From the NCBI GenBank assembly GCA_944390105.1, contig CALXOV010000046.1:1-39641 (forward strand): a stretch of 39,641 bases of DNA, given 5' to 3'. Positions 27,200 to 35,642 of this stretch are shown here, piece after piece. The notes beneath the pieces were generated by a model that made no database searches, was not told the DNA's origin, and saw nothing but the letters and a program-made list of their open reading frames with translations. The translations under genes were made by a program, and so were the position numbers. The DNA comes from an uncultured Succinivibrionaceae bacterium (GTDB lineage: Bacteria > Pseudomonadota > Gammaproteobacteria > Enterobacterales > Succinivibrionaceae). Position 1 is the stretch's first letter. Every line of letters begins with the position of its first letter.

Positions 27200-28996
27200 C
27201 TAAGCTGCCGTCATTTCTGCTCCGGATTTGTCAGATGGAGTATCTGTAGGTGTGGCATTGTTTGACTGCATATCAACTGACGCGTCATTAACGGTGTCTG
27301 GGGCATCGTGCAAAGCGGCAATGGAGGTTACAGTCAATGGCTTGAGACTGCGGCACAGTGCCTGCGCACTGAGGCGACGGCAGAAGGTAGTTGAGGCGCT
27401 GCGCGCCTGATATGCCGCGGGGTCTAAAAAATAGGTGACCAGCTGAGCATCGGGAGTAAGCGGGCATAGTTTGGGTTTGGCTTTAAGCAGCTGACGTGGT
27501 TCGGGAGAACCGGCTAAGGCTAGCGCCGGGACACTAAGTACTAAGGCGGTGCCATCAGGCAGTCGTTGCTGCTGCTCTTCAAGTAATGGTTCAACCTCTG
27601 CTGGAATCTTTGACGAGATAAGGGTATGGCAGCAGGAGAACTTTTGCGTGTAATTTTGCGGCAGTTCTAGCACAATGCCATCGAGATACCAGCGCTCCAG
27701 TCCAAGCTCAAGTTGATGCCACATGATGAGTTTATGCAGCCGTTGCACCTTGGCGATGCCGCTGGTGCGCAATGCTGCATAGAGCTTAAAGCGACTGTAG
27801 TTATTGTCTTGATATTCATCGTAAAATACCGTATTAAAGCGGCGTGTCAGTTCGGTGAAAAGTGGCGACCAGCGTGCAAGCAACAGGCCATGTTGAGTGA
27901 AAACTACCCCGTAGGTCAGTGCTTGTCCGCTGAAATTGATGCGCTCAAGCAGACTGATGATGGTACCTATGGCAAAGGTAGGAGCATCGATAAAGTGCTT
28001 AAGTTCACCTTTGGCAACACAGACGGCATTGCTGTCAGCCTCTCTGATAAGGGTTTGGGTAAGCTTGACGGTTGCAGCGTCGCAGCTTAGGTGTGTTGTA
28101 TCCACGGGGCAGGCCTGTATGATGCGTTGGCGTAGCTGAGCAATGCTCGTTGTGAGCGCAGGTGAGGTTTCGGCACGGTGGGCGATAAGTCTGCCGCGCT
28201 TAAAATCAACGTAGATGAGTTTGCTTGCGCTGCGGACGACAAACTGCTGTAGTGTCATGGCAGACGGATCAAAATGCTGTCCTGTATCCGTGCTTATAGT
28301 GACATCAGTTACTACCTTACCGATGTCATGACACAGCGCTTGCAGCACTAAGTTGACGCAAAAAGATAGCATTTGCGTCTGTTCGGGGAGTCCGCGCTGC
28401 TTTAATTTTGCGACAGCATTAACGGCAGTCAGCAACGAATGACGCAGCAGACCGCAGGCACAAGCATCATGGAAGCCTTCAGACGCAGGGAGTATCAGCA
28501 CGTTCTGCGCTAAACTACAGATAGGCGGCATCAGTGCTGTATCAAAGTACTCGTCGCTGCATGGCAGAGCCTTACGCAAAGCTAGCAGTAAGTCGCGGCA
28601 GCGGCTGAGGCAGAAGCGTGCACTTGCCGGCAGATAGCAGTATGCGCTGTGCTCAGTGATGGTAAACAGATACCTGCTATTAATAACATCCGTAATCTGC
28701 AGATCGGGCAGTTTGAGCTCGGGTGGCACTACAGCGGCATGGGCTTGCAGCTGAGCAAGGCTATGCTGTAGCAGGATGTTGGTTTGCCGCCTTAAAGTTT
28801 CGGTTGCTTCATGTTCGGCATAAGCGCATAAGGCCGAGAGCGTCGGCACCTGTTCTAAAGTTTCATCGCAGGGAAATAAGTAGGGCGTAGCTTTGATATC
28901 AGCTGACGGCTGCGCTGTTTGGGACAATACCAACTTGGCTGGCAGCAAACGCCTAGCTTGGGTATAGGCGTAGCTTATAAATTGTTTAACTTGCAT
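27200..28996 (-). CDS. traI: TraI-like MOBH-type relaxase (TraI_2 domain) with altered HHH motif
   Basis: A 598-residue protein matching the TraI_2/MOBH relaxases of SXT- and PFGI-type ICEs. The motif block at 169-187 reads LPASEGFHDACACGLLRHS; relatives typically have HHH where this one has FHD, but the GLLRHS part and the downstream CHDIGK (222-227) are kept, so the fold is likely HD-like while the metal site differs. The C-terminal part has a winged-helix-like region (RWYLDGIVLELPQNY) and an acidic/Thr-rich tail. ATG 28996 is preferred because AAGGAG precedes it; an open GTG at 29011 lies before that site. It is 42 bases upstream of traD. Activity as a nicking enzyme is uncertain. Confidence 0.78.
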   Translation of the reverse strand: MQVKQFISYAYTQARRLLPAKLVLSQTAQPSADIKATPYLFPCDETLEQVPTLSALCAYAEHEATETLRRQTNILLQHSLAQLQAHAAVVPPELKLPDLQITDVINSRYLFTITEHSAYCYLPASARFCLSRCRDLLLALRKALPCSDEYFDTALMPPICSLAQNVLILPASEGFHDACACGLLRHSLLTAVNAVAKLKQRGLPEQTQMLSFCVNLVLQALCHDIGKVVTDVTISTDTGQHFDPSAMTLQQFVVRSASKLIYVDFKRGRLIAHRAETSPALTTSIAQLRQRIIQACPVDTTHLSCDAATVKLTQTLIREADSNAVCVAKGELKHFIDAPTFAIGTIISLLERINFSGQALTYGVVFTQHGLLLARWSPLFTELTRRFNTVFYDEYQDNNYSRFKLYAALRTSGIAKVQRLHKLIMWHQLELGLERWYLDGIVLELPQNYTQKFSCCHTLISSKIPAEVEPLLEEQQQRLPDGTALVLSVPALALAGSPEPRQLLKAKPKLCPLTPDAQLVTYFLDPAAYQARSASTTFCRRLSAQALCRSLKPLTVTSIAALHDAPDTVNDASVDMQSNNATPTDTPSDKSGAEMTAA

Positions 28997-29065
28997 AAAC
29001 GACTCCTTCACTAAAGGCTTGTTTCACACCCTAATCAAGATTTAGGAAAAAGTCGGCAAGCAAAA

Positions 29066-29084
29066 TCTGCCCATTTTGGGCAGA
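29066..29084. repeat. inverted repeat upstream of traI
   Basis: TCTGCCCA (29066-29073) and TGGGCAGA (29077-29084) form a perfect eight-base inverted repeat with a three-base spacer, 70-88 bases upstream of the traI start. It could be an operator, an attenuating hairpin or a remnant of oriT. Nothing else is recognisable in 29012-29186. Confidence 0.45.
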
Positions 29085-29186
29085 AAAATCGCACTATTGG
29101 GCTAAAGATATGGGAGGCTGATTTTGATAAAAAAGGTAAAACACGAGTGATATATTAGTGAAATTAGAGTATTAAATCTGAACCAG

Positions 29187-29214
29187 ATGCCTGCTTTGAG
29201 CAATGAGCAGGCAT
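29187..29214 (-). terminator. hairpin after the O-acetylation operon
   Basis: ATGCCTGCT (29187-29195) pairs perfectly with AGCAGGCAT (29206-29214) with a ten-base loop, 15 bases beyond the stop of the AlgX-like gene. No long T-run is present. Confidence 0.5.
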
Positions 29215-29229
29215 GTGGAAGTGGTAGGT

Positions 29230-30378
29230 TTAGGGTTGCTTTGCTATTAAGTCATTGCGTGCAATCGTAGTCAGGCAGCGTTCAATGCGCATGAACACAA
29301 TAAAATCGGCAGAGAATTGCTTGCTTAGCTGTATGTATTCATCTAAAGGTGTATTGACTTCAGTGCTTACTACTTTTTTAAAGGTCATAAAAAAGAAAGG
29401 CGTAATGGCCTCTGAGGTTGAATCGCCTATCAGCAGTACTGTTTGTGGATACGGCGCCGCAGGATTTTCAAATACAGTGTTGACGAAGCGTTCATTGGAG
29501 ATGCGCTTAAGCGAGGTTATGGTATATGGCTCGGACTGCGGTTTGGTTGCATATGCGGTAACTTTAAGTGGCGTAGTCGGGATCGGAGTATAGAAATCTG
29601 CCCCCGGATCGCCGACATCGCAGTACATTAAGTCAGCATTCTGGCGATACACTTCAGTGGGTGGGCTCATAATAACGTTCATGCCTTGGGCGCCGATGGA
29701 GCGCATGAAGCCCAAATAAGCATAATACGCCCCAAGGCTTGTCCAGTGTGTGTCTTGATGATAGTGGGTAAACCCTTTGGATTTAGCTAGCCGCATGTCG
29801 TCGTAGGCATCGTACAGATCAATTCCGCGCTGGGCAGCCCAAGTTTTAAAAACATTGGCAAAGCGGTATTGTCCAGCGCCGGGTAACGGCGGAAGGTATT
29901 CGCTGTAAATGCCGTGTTTATCTGCAGGCATAAGTATTTTCAGTGGCAGCTTGGTTTTTTCCTTAATGTAGTTAAGCTGTTGCGCAAATTTTTCCCACAA
30001 TGGAAGAAAGATATTAACGTTTACCGGCGCAGTGTGCTGTGCTATCGGATAATTCCAATTATCGCCGCAGAACCAGAAGCCTCCGCTGCCTTTTACTGGC
30101 GTAGTATTGTTCAGGTCATAGGCGCGGAAGTTGCGTACAAAGTTAGGATAGATCTGCGGCAAGAGATCTGCCCGCAGCAGCAAACGATCCTTAATAAAGT
30201 TGCCAAGTCCGCTGACAATGTAGCGGTTAAAGGTCTGTGGCAGTGGGGTTACCATGCGCCGCTCGGTTAATAGGACGGTATTTGACGGTGTTAGTACTAT
30301 TCCTGCTACAGGCACTATGCAGAATAAGCACACTAGTAAAATGGTGATGATTTTAGGAGCATTGGCGTTAGATTTCAT
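29230..30378 (-). CDS. AlgX/AlgJ-like SGNH-fold O-acetylation protein
   Basis: A 382-residue periplasmic protein of the AlgX/AlgJ SGNH group that passes acetyl groups from a membrane MBOAT protein to a polysaccharide. It has a single N-terminal signal/anchor (about 9-30). The catalytic Asp-His of the DxH motif (QDTHWTSLGAYYAY, Asp209/His211) and the nucleophilic Ser320 in LLIGDSTSEA are all present, so it should be active. AGGAG precedes the ATG. It follows the MBOAT gene by only 11 bases, the usual AlgI-AlgJ/AlgX pairing. Alginate synthesis genes are absent, so the target is more likely another surface polysaccharide. Confidence 0.88.
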   Translation of the reverse strand: MKSNANAPKIITILLVCLFCIVPVAGIVLTPSNTVLLTERRMVTPLPQTFNRYIVSGLGNFIKDRLLLRADLLPQIYPNFVRNFRAYDLNNTTPVKGSGGFWFCGDNWNYPIAQHTAPVNVNIFLPLWEKFAQQLNYIKEKTKLPLKILMPADKHGIYSEYLPPLPGAGQYRFANVFKTWAAQRGIDLYDAYDDMRLAKSKGFTHYHQDTHWTSLGAYYAYLGFMRSIGAQGMNVIMSPPTEVYRQNADLMYCDVGDPGADFYTPIPTTPLKVTAYATKPQSEPYTITSLKRISNERFVNTVFENPAAPYPQTVLLIGDSTSEAITPFFFMTFKKVVSTEVNTPLDEYIQLSKQFSADFIVFMRIERCLTTIARNDLIAKQP

Positions 30379-30389
30379 GGCAGTTACTC

Positions 30390-31787
30390 CTAGAAGTTAA
30401 AATAAATGAAAGGATTGCGCGAGCCTAAATACAGCACCGCAATGGACAAGAACAGTAAGACGGCATTTAACGCATACGAGCTTTGCGCTATGCGCCCGTC
30501 TTGCGATGGAATAGCCTTGAAGGCTTGCGGCGTATAAAGGGCTATCAGCAAGCCGATAATCAGCGCGGCATAATTGTACAGTCCGATGGTCAGGTCAAAA
30601 AAATGGCCGTCACGGCTGAAATTCAGCATCGCACAGATGTAGGCTACCGCCTGATCCAGGCTTTCGGCGCGAAAAAAGATCCAGCCAAATAGCACGACGA
30701 TAAAAACGTAGGTGCGCTTTAAAAGACTGGGCCATTTTGCGAGGAAAGAGCCGAAGGCGGTACGTTCTAAAATTAAAAAAGCGCCATGGTATAGGCCCCA
30801 GATCAGGAAAGTTGCATTAGCGCCGTGCCACAGGCCGCACAGCACAAATACAATCAGCAGATTGCGGTAGATTTTGCCTGTCTTTACTCGTGAGCCGCCT
30901 AAGGGAATATAAACATAATTTTTCAGCCAAGTTGACAATGAGATATGCCAGCGCTGCCATAAATTGCGGATGGAATCGGCTTGATAGGGGGCGTTAAAGT
31001 TTTCATGGAATTTAAAACCGGCCATAGCGGCTAATCCGATCGCCATGTCGGAGTAGGCAGAGAAGTCAAAATAAATCTGCAAGGTATAGGCCAGTGCCCC
31101 TAAGATCAGGTCACTTGAGGACAGAGCATCTAAATTCAGTTTAAAAGTGAAATCGGCAATTGGCGCTACGCTGTTGGCAATCAACACTTTTTTGTTGATG
31201 CCGAGTATGAAACGCCACATGCCGTAGCTAAATTGCGCTGAGCTGTAGGTGCGTGTCCGTAGTTCCTGCGCAACGTGCTCAAAGCGTACGATTGGCCCGG
31301 CCACTAGATGCGGGAACATGAAGAAATAGGTAAGAAATTGCAGTACGGTTGGACGGCTTGCGATTCGGCCGGAGTAGAGGTCAACTAAATAGCTGATGGC
31401 ATGAAAGGTAAAAAAGCTGATGCCCAAAGGAAGGTTCGGGGCACTACCTAAGTGTACATTCCACGGCAGCAAGCTGATAAGCCAAAACGCGTACTTGTAA
31501 TAACACAGCCCGGCTAAATTGCCAGCGATGCCGAGGGCAAGGATCAGTTTGCGCTTGGTATTGGTATCCTGTTGGCTGCTGCGGGATAGCAGCATAGAAT
31601 AAAGATAATTTAAGATGCCATAAGCAATTAGAATAATTAATGACCCTGAGCCATCGTAACTGTAAAAAATCAGACTTATCGCAATCAGCACTAAATTGCG
31701 TGCTGAACAGTGCCTGCGCAGCAGAAAGTCAATGATGATAAAGACCGGCAGCAGGAAAAATATAAAAGCAAGATCGGAGAAAACCAT
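30390..31787 (-). CDS. AlgI-type MBOAT O-acyltransferase
   Basis: A 465-residue polytopic membrane-bound O-acyltransferase that brings acetyl groups from cytoplasmic acetyl-CoA across the inner membrane. Family motifs are complete: LGISFFTFHAISYLVDLYSG (121-140), FPHLVAGPIVR (158-168), WQRWHISLSTWLKNYVYIPL (277-296, His281) and CGLWHGANATFLIWGLYHG with the catalytic His321. Length is close to AlgI/DltB relatives (about 470-520). It is in one operon with the AlgX-like gene downstream and the CatB-like acetyltransferase 61 bases upstream. Its ribosome binding site is weak. Confidence 0.93.
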   Translation of the reverse strand: MVFSDLAFIFFLLPVFIIIDFLLRRHCSARNLVLIAISLIFYSYDGSGSLIILIAYGILNYLYSMLLSRSSQQDTNTKRKLILALGIAGNLAGLCYYKYAFWLISLLPWNVHLGSAPNLPLGISFFTFHAISYLVDLYSGRIASRPTVLQFLTYFFMFPHLVAGPIVRFEHVAQELRTRTYSSAQFSYGMWRFILGINKKVLIANSVAPIADFTFKLNLDALSSSDLILGALAYTLQIYFDFSAYSDMAIGLAAMAGFKFHENFNAPYQADSIRNLWQRWHISLSTWLKNYVYIPLGGSRVKTGKIYRNLLIVFVLCGLWHGANATFLIWGLYHGAFLILERTAFGSFLAKWPSLLKRTYVFIVVLFGWIFFRAESLDQAVAYICAMLNFSRDGHFFDLTIGLYNYAALIIGLLIALYTPQAFKAIPSQDGRIAQSSYALNAVLLFLSIAVLYLGSRNPFIYFNF

Positions 31788-31848
31788 TTTTATTTACTTA
31801 ACATAGAGTTAGTTGGCTTATAAGGAGCTTTATTCATAAGTTGCATCC

Positions 31849-32598
31849 TTACTGCAGGAAACGCTTATTGCGGGCGAAATCGACTTGATTGGCGCGGATG
31901 TTAGTCAGGCAGGTATAAGCGTTGTCAAGTTTGGGAATGGAGTCTTTGTGGGCAAGGAACTCTCGCACAAAGGCAGATGCGTCATTTAAATTTAAAGGAT
32001 GATTGACCATAAATTTGGGGATGTCGTACTCATACCAGCGGCAGGTCAGCAGATCGGCGCAGAGTTCGTCCTTAAAGCGGGCTTTGATAATGCGTGCAGG
32101 ATTGCCTGCAGCAACGCAGTATGCGGGGATATCGCGAGTTACTACCGATCCGGCAGCGACAATCGCGCCGGTACCGATAGTAAGCGGACGTTCTGCCGGA
32201 ATTACAGTATGTGCTCCAATCCAGCAGTCATGGCCGATGTTGATTATAGGGCGAGCTGTCTCAGTGCGATCAAGTAGCGGCTTACCAATCCACTGGAGCA
32301 TAAATTCATCTTCAGTATAAAAAACTGAGGATGTCGATGCGTTGGTGGTGAGATGGCGTGGCAGGCCCAAATCGAGGTGACTTGCTAAAGAGCTGTAATT
32401 GCCGATAGTACAAAGCGCTAAGCTGCTGTTGGCATTGACATACGAATATGCTCCTAAGGCACAGCAGGATAAAGAGCATTTACTGTAAATGAGCGCGGGT
32501 GCTTTGTAATACAGGCTGCCGGCCAGATTGACATGGGGATAGACTTTGATCCCGTACTCCCGCAATTTGGCGCAGAGCGTATCCTTGAGGATTGGCAT
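31849..32598 (-). CDS. CatB-like hexapeptide-repeat O-acetyltransferase
   Basis: A 249-residue left-handed beta-helix acetyltransferase of the xenobiotic/CatB-WbbJ type. Hexapeptide repeats run through YVNANSSLALCTIGNYSSLAS and then IINIGHDCWIGAHTVIPAERPLTIGTGAIVAAGSVVTRDIPAYCVAAGNPARIIKARF-type turns (about residues 120-175), and a loop around PRHLTTNASTSS probably holds the active-site region. It is cytoplasmic with no signal peptide and would acetylate a nucleotide- or lipid-linked sugar. It is first in the operon with the MBOAT and AlgX-like genes, so the locus holds two independent acetylation routes. Confidence 0.85.
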   Translation of the reverse strand: MPILKDTLCAKLREYGIKVYPHVNLAGSLYYKAPALIYSKCSLSCCALGAYSYVNANSSLALCTIGNYSSLASHLDLGLPRHLTTNASTSSVFYTEDEFMLQWIGKPLLDRTETARPIINIGHDCWIGAHTVIPAERPLTIGTGAIVAAGSVVTRDIPAYCVAAGNPARIIKARFKDELCADLLTCRWYEYDIPKFMVNHPLNLNDASAFVREFLAHKDSIPKLDNAYTCLTNIRANQVDFARNKRFLQ

Positions 32599-32665
32599 AA
32601 TGCTTTGATAAATAAAAGAAACAACGGAATATTATTATTATTTCATGTATTTTAATAAAAATAAA

Positions 32666-32694
32666 GATATATGAATAATATGATTAAATATCAA
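32666..32694 (-). promoter_or_regulatory. sigma-70 promoter candidate for the O-acetylation operon
   Basis: On the minus strand TTGATA (32689-32694) is followed after exactly 17 bases by TATATC (32666-32671), about 68 bases before the CatB-like gene. The (TA)11 tract lies 17 bases upstream of the -35. Confidence 0.55.
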
Positions 32695-32710
32695 AGCAGA
32701 TTAGAATAAT

Positions 32711-32732
32711 TATATATATATATATATATATA
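32711..32732. repeat. (TA)11 dinucleotide microsatellite
   Basis: Eleven uninterrupted TA units lie upstream of the O-acetylation operon promoter, in the position of an UP element or upstream activator site. Such tracts can change length by slipped-strand mispairing. The rest of the 364-base gap 32599-32962 is AT-rich near the operon and ordinary nearer rluA; I see no gene there, only a weak CCCGGC/GCCGGG inverted repeat near 32777-32816. Confidence 0.95.
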
Positions 32733-32962
32733 TGCTTAATAACTTAATTGATCTATGGAAAAGAAGTGAATCATGACCCCGGCATGCAGCAGGGGATTAT
32801 TGTGCGCCGGGCGTAATGATTAAGTCCGGCGGCAAGAGCTGTCATCATAACTGCTTGCATGGCAGATACTGCTTATGCGTGGATTAGCAGCAAGTTCGAG
32901 TTTTGCTGACCGCTAGGGGTTAAGCTCAGATGTTCAGCGCAGCAAGGGCGGCGGAACTTTGC

Positions 32963-33658
32963 CTAAGCCGCCATCCCGCCTTCGGCCCAGAAGCGCTCAA
33001 TAAAGTCGGCGCTGCAGGCAAATTCCATGACCGCGTGGGTTATGGGATGACGAAAACACAGATATTGCGCATGCAGATTTAGTCGCGGTGAGGCGGCAAA
33101 AACTTCAGGCGGGGCGTACAGATGATCGCCCAAGATGGGGTGCCCGAGCTCCTTTAAATGCACGCGCAGCTGATGCGAACGCCCTGTTTTAGGGTAGAGC
33201 CGTACTAGGCTGGTGTGGCGCTGCAAATTGATGCCGATGACTTCATAATCAGTCTGCGCCGGACGCCCCTGCGTAAAGTCTACAATTTGATACGGGCGGT
33301 TTTCCCAATCAGTGCGCAGCGGCAGATCAATATGCCCGCTGCCCTCCATCAGTCCAGCGGCTTCAGCGAGGTAGACTTTGGTGGTTTCTCGCTGCATGAA
33401 CTGTTTGCCAAGGTTCGAGATTGCCTCCTTGTTAAGTCCGACCACCAGCACGCCGGAAGTGCCTAAATCCAGACGATGCACCGCCTGCGCATCCGGACAG
33501 CTGGAGCGTATGCGTGCTAGTACGCTGTCATGGTATTGCGCTAAGCGCCCGGGTACAGACAGCAGACCTGATGGCTTATGCACTACCATGATGGCCGCAT
33601 CAGCGTACAGCACATCTAAAAAGGGCACGAGAGGCGGGTCGTATTTAAAAGGAACCAT
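32963..33658 (-). CDS. rluA: dual-specificity rRNA/tRNA pseudouridine synthase RluA
   Basis: RluA makes pseudouridine 746 in 23S rRNA and 32 in several tRNAs in E. coli. This 231-residue protein has no S4 domain, as expected for RluA. It shares the hallmark stretches VVHKPSGLLSVPGRL, HRLDLGTSG with catalytic Asp64, TGRSHQLRVHLKELGHPILGD and PRLNLHAQYL. The ATG at 33658 gives the family N-terminus. It lies downstream of bamD on the same strand, separated by two hairpins; this adjacency differs from E. coli. Confidence 0.95.
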   Translation of the reverse strand: MVPFKYDPPLVPFLDVLYADAAIMVVHKPSGLLSVPGRLAQYHDSVLARIRSSCPDAQAVHRLDLGTSGVLVVGLNKEAISNLGKQFMQRETTKVYLAEAAGLMEGSGHIDLPLRTDWENRPYQIVDFTQGRPAQTDYEVIGINLQRHTSLVRLYPKTGRSHQLRVHLKELGHPILGDHLYAPPEVFAASPRLNLHAQYLCFRHPITHAVMEFACSADFIERFWAEGGMAA

Positions 33659-33677
33659 GGTACATCCTTGGGGAAGG

Positions 33678-33738
33678 CGCTGGCGGCATCAGCCGCCAGC
33701 GTCAACATACAAAGCTAAGGCAGCTATCAAAGCTGCCT
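33678..33738 (-). terminator. tandem hairpins between bamD and rluA
   Basis: In bamD transcript order the first hairpin is AGGCAGCT/AGCTGCCT (33718-33738, loop five) followed by a short T-rich stretch. The second is CGCTGGCGGC/GCCGCCAGCG (33678-33701), a perfect ten-pair stem with a four-base loop. Together they probably terminate bamD or attenuate read-through into rluA. Confidence 0.55.
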
Positions 33739-33804
33739 AAAGCTGTTATTAATCGTTAAGGCACACAGTGCGGTGCTCCGCGTTATGCGCAGATAAGCTG
33801 CAGG

Positions 33805-34545
33805 TTAACGCGCGGCATATGAGGCCTGCTCAACTTTTTCGGTATTCTCCGCCGGCAGCTCTAAGCCTAAATCGCGGTAGCAAGTGGCCATCAGCTCAAG
33901 GGCATCCTGCAGATATGAAGTATTGCGATAGGAGTAGATGATGTTTTGGCAGTGGCGGATAGCCGAAACATAAGCCTGCTTGTCGTAGTAGAAGGAGGCA
34001 ATCTTGTACTCGCGCTCAGCTAACTGCTGCTGAATGTATATCATGCGCTTGTAAGCATCGGCGGCATACTCGCTGTTGGGGTAGGTTTCCACCATTTCCT
34101 TGAAGGTATTAAAGGCCTCGTAGTAATGGGTCGGATCTTTCTGCGAGCGATTTAATCCGAGGAAATCCTGCAGAATGTCCGAGCGCATCTGCATTTCATT
34201 CAGGCCTTTCATGTACATCACGTAATCAATGTGCGGGCTGGTCGGGCTTAAACGCAAGAAGCGGTTAATCTGGGCCGTAGTTAACGCACTTTCACGAGTC
34301 TTGTAGTAAACATAGATGAGATCAAGCTGTACCTGATCGGCAAGTTCGCCAAAAGGATAACGTGAGTCAATGGCTTCAAGGTACTGCCGCGCGGTGTAGT
34401 AATCACCCGAGGTCATGGCAGTCTGTGCCTGCAGGTAGAGCGCATCAGGGGAAATGTCAGGCACTTCATCCTTGTTATAATTGGATGAGCAAGCTGCTGA
34501 CAGCAGTGCACAGGCAAAGACGAGGGGTGCTGCGAACTTAAACAT
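33805..34545 (-). CDS. bamD: outer-membrane assembly lipoprotein BamD
   Basis: An essential lipoprotein of the BAM complex that inserts beta-barrel proteins into the outer membrane, here including the TPS transporter. The 246 residues begin with a lipoprotein signal whose lipobox LSAAC places the lipidated Cys at 19, followed by Ser-Ser. Five TPR-like helical pairs follow, including ALYLQAQTAMTSGDYYTARQYLEAIDSRYPFGELADQVQLDLIYVYY and FKEMVETYPNSEYAADAYKRM. Length matches E. coli (245). It is divergent from rluD, the same arrangement as in E. coli. Confidence 0.96.
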   Translation of the reverse strand: MFKFAAPLVFACALLSAACSSNYNKDEVPDISPDALYLQAQTAMTSGDYYTARQYLEAIDSRYPFGELADQVQLDLIYVYYKTRESALTTAQINRFLRLSPTSPHIDYVMYMKGLNEMQMRSDILQDFLGLNRSQKDPTHYYEAFNTFKEMVETYPNSEYAADAYKRMIYIQQQLAEREYKIASFYYDKQAYVSAIRHCQNIIYSYRNTSYLQDALELMATCYRDLGLELPAENTEKVEQASYAAR

Positions 34546-34673
34546 CTAAAAAAGCTCCAGTCATTTCTAAAAAACTGTTAACCTTGTCCATTGTACATTT
34601 TTCTGCCGCCGGTTTTCATCTCTTTTGCTGTTTGATCGGCAGCGGCATCGATTCATAAGGAGGAACAGGCCGA

Positions 34674-35642
34674 GTGCAGACCTTGACATTAACCGCAGAT
34701 GACAGTTGTCACGGCAAAAGGCTGGATGCAGCGCTGGCGCGCTTAGTTCCAGATCAGTCGCGCAGCTCCCTGCAGGAATGTATTGCTGCAGGGGCGGTGC
34801 AGGTGGCAGGGCAGGTTATCACTAAGCCTTCATTTAAGCTCAGCGCCGGGCAAGAACTTACGCTGCAGCTACCTGAGGCAGAAAATTTGACTGCACTGCC
34901 GCAGGATCTACCGCTTGATGTTGTACATCAAGATGCAGATATCCTAGTTATTAATAAGCCCATTAATTTTGTGGTGCATCCGGGGGCGGGGATAAAAGAC
35001 GGCACAGTGATGAATGCACTGCTCTATCATTTTCCGCAGACGGCTGTACTGCCGCGTGCTGGAATTGTGCATCGCCTAGATAAAGATACCTCCGGGCTTA
35101 TGGTGGTAGCGCTTAGCGCCAAAGCGCAGCAGCGTCTTACTAAAGCGATTGCCAAACATGAGGTCGTGCGCGAGTACGAAGCGATTGTTGAAGGTTTACT
35201 GACGGGAGGCGGCACGGTGGAGGGAGATATCGCGCGCGATCCATACAATCGTACTCGCATGGCAGTGGTTCCAGACGGTATGGGCCGCGAGGCGGTTACG
35301 CACTATCGCGTGATGGAGCGCTATCGGGCGCACACGCGCATTCGGCTGCGCCTTGAGACAGGACGCACGCATCAGATCCGCGTGCACATGGCCAACATCG
35401 GCCATCCACTGTTGGGCGATCCACAGTACGGCGGGCGACGTCCCAAGCATTTGCCTAAAGCGACTGCTGAGTTAGTGCAGGCGCTGCGAGCCTTTAATCA
35501 TCAGGCACTGCATGCGGTACATTTGGAATTAGTTCACCCTATTACCAAGGAAGAGCTGCATTTTGATGCGCCGCTGCCTGCAGACATGACCGCGCTGATG
35601 GATCTTTTGCGTCAGGATGGGGAAGATCATGCAGGAACATAA
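34674..35642 (+). CDS. rluD: 23S rRNA pseudouridine(1911/1915/1917) synthase
   Basis: RluD modifies helix 69 of 23S rRNA. The 322-residue protein (326 in E. coli) has an N-terminal S4 RNA-binding domain (about 15-70: KRLDAALARLVPDQSRSSLQECIAAGAVQVAG) and the RluA-type catalytic domain with Asp136 in HRLDKDTSG and TGRTHQIRVHMANIGHPLLGDPQYGG. The GTG start at 34674 has AAGGAGG upstream. The end overlaps the next gene, giving the conserved rluD-pgeF pair. Confidence 0.96.
   Translation: MQTLTLTADDSCHGKRLDAALARLVPDQSRSSLQECIAAGAVQVAGQVITKPSFKLSAGQELTLQLPEAENLTALPQDLPLDVVHQDADILVINKPINFVVHPGAGIKDGTVMNALLYHFPQTAVLPRAGIVHRLDKDTSGLMVVALSAKAQQRLTKAIAKHEVVREYEAIVEGLLTGGGTVEGDIARDPYNRTRMAVVPDGMGREAVTHYRVMERYRAHTRIRLRLETGRTHQIRVHMANIGHPLLGDPQYGGRRPKHLPKATAELVQALRAFNHQALHAVHLELVHPITKEELHFDAPLPADMTALMDLLRQDGEDHAGT

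Noticed and set aside
32711-32732. CRISPR or tandem-array interpretation of the TA repeat
   Set aside because: It is a simple dinucleotide tract with no spacers and no cas genes in the window.
32773-32823. Possible 16-codon ORF (MTPACSRG...) between the acetyltransferase and rluA
   Set aside because: No ribosome binding site or similarity, and its ends form an inverted repeat; too weak to call.
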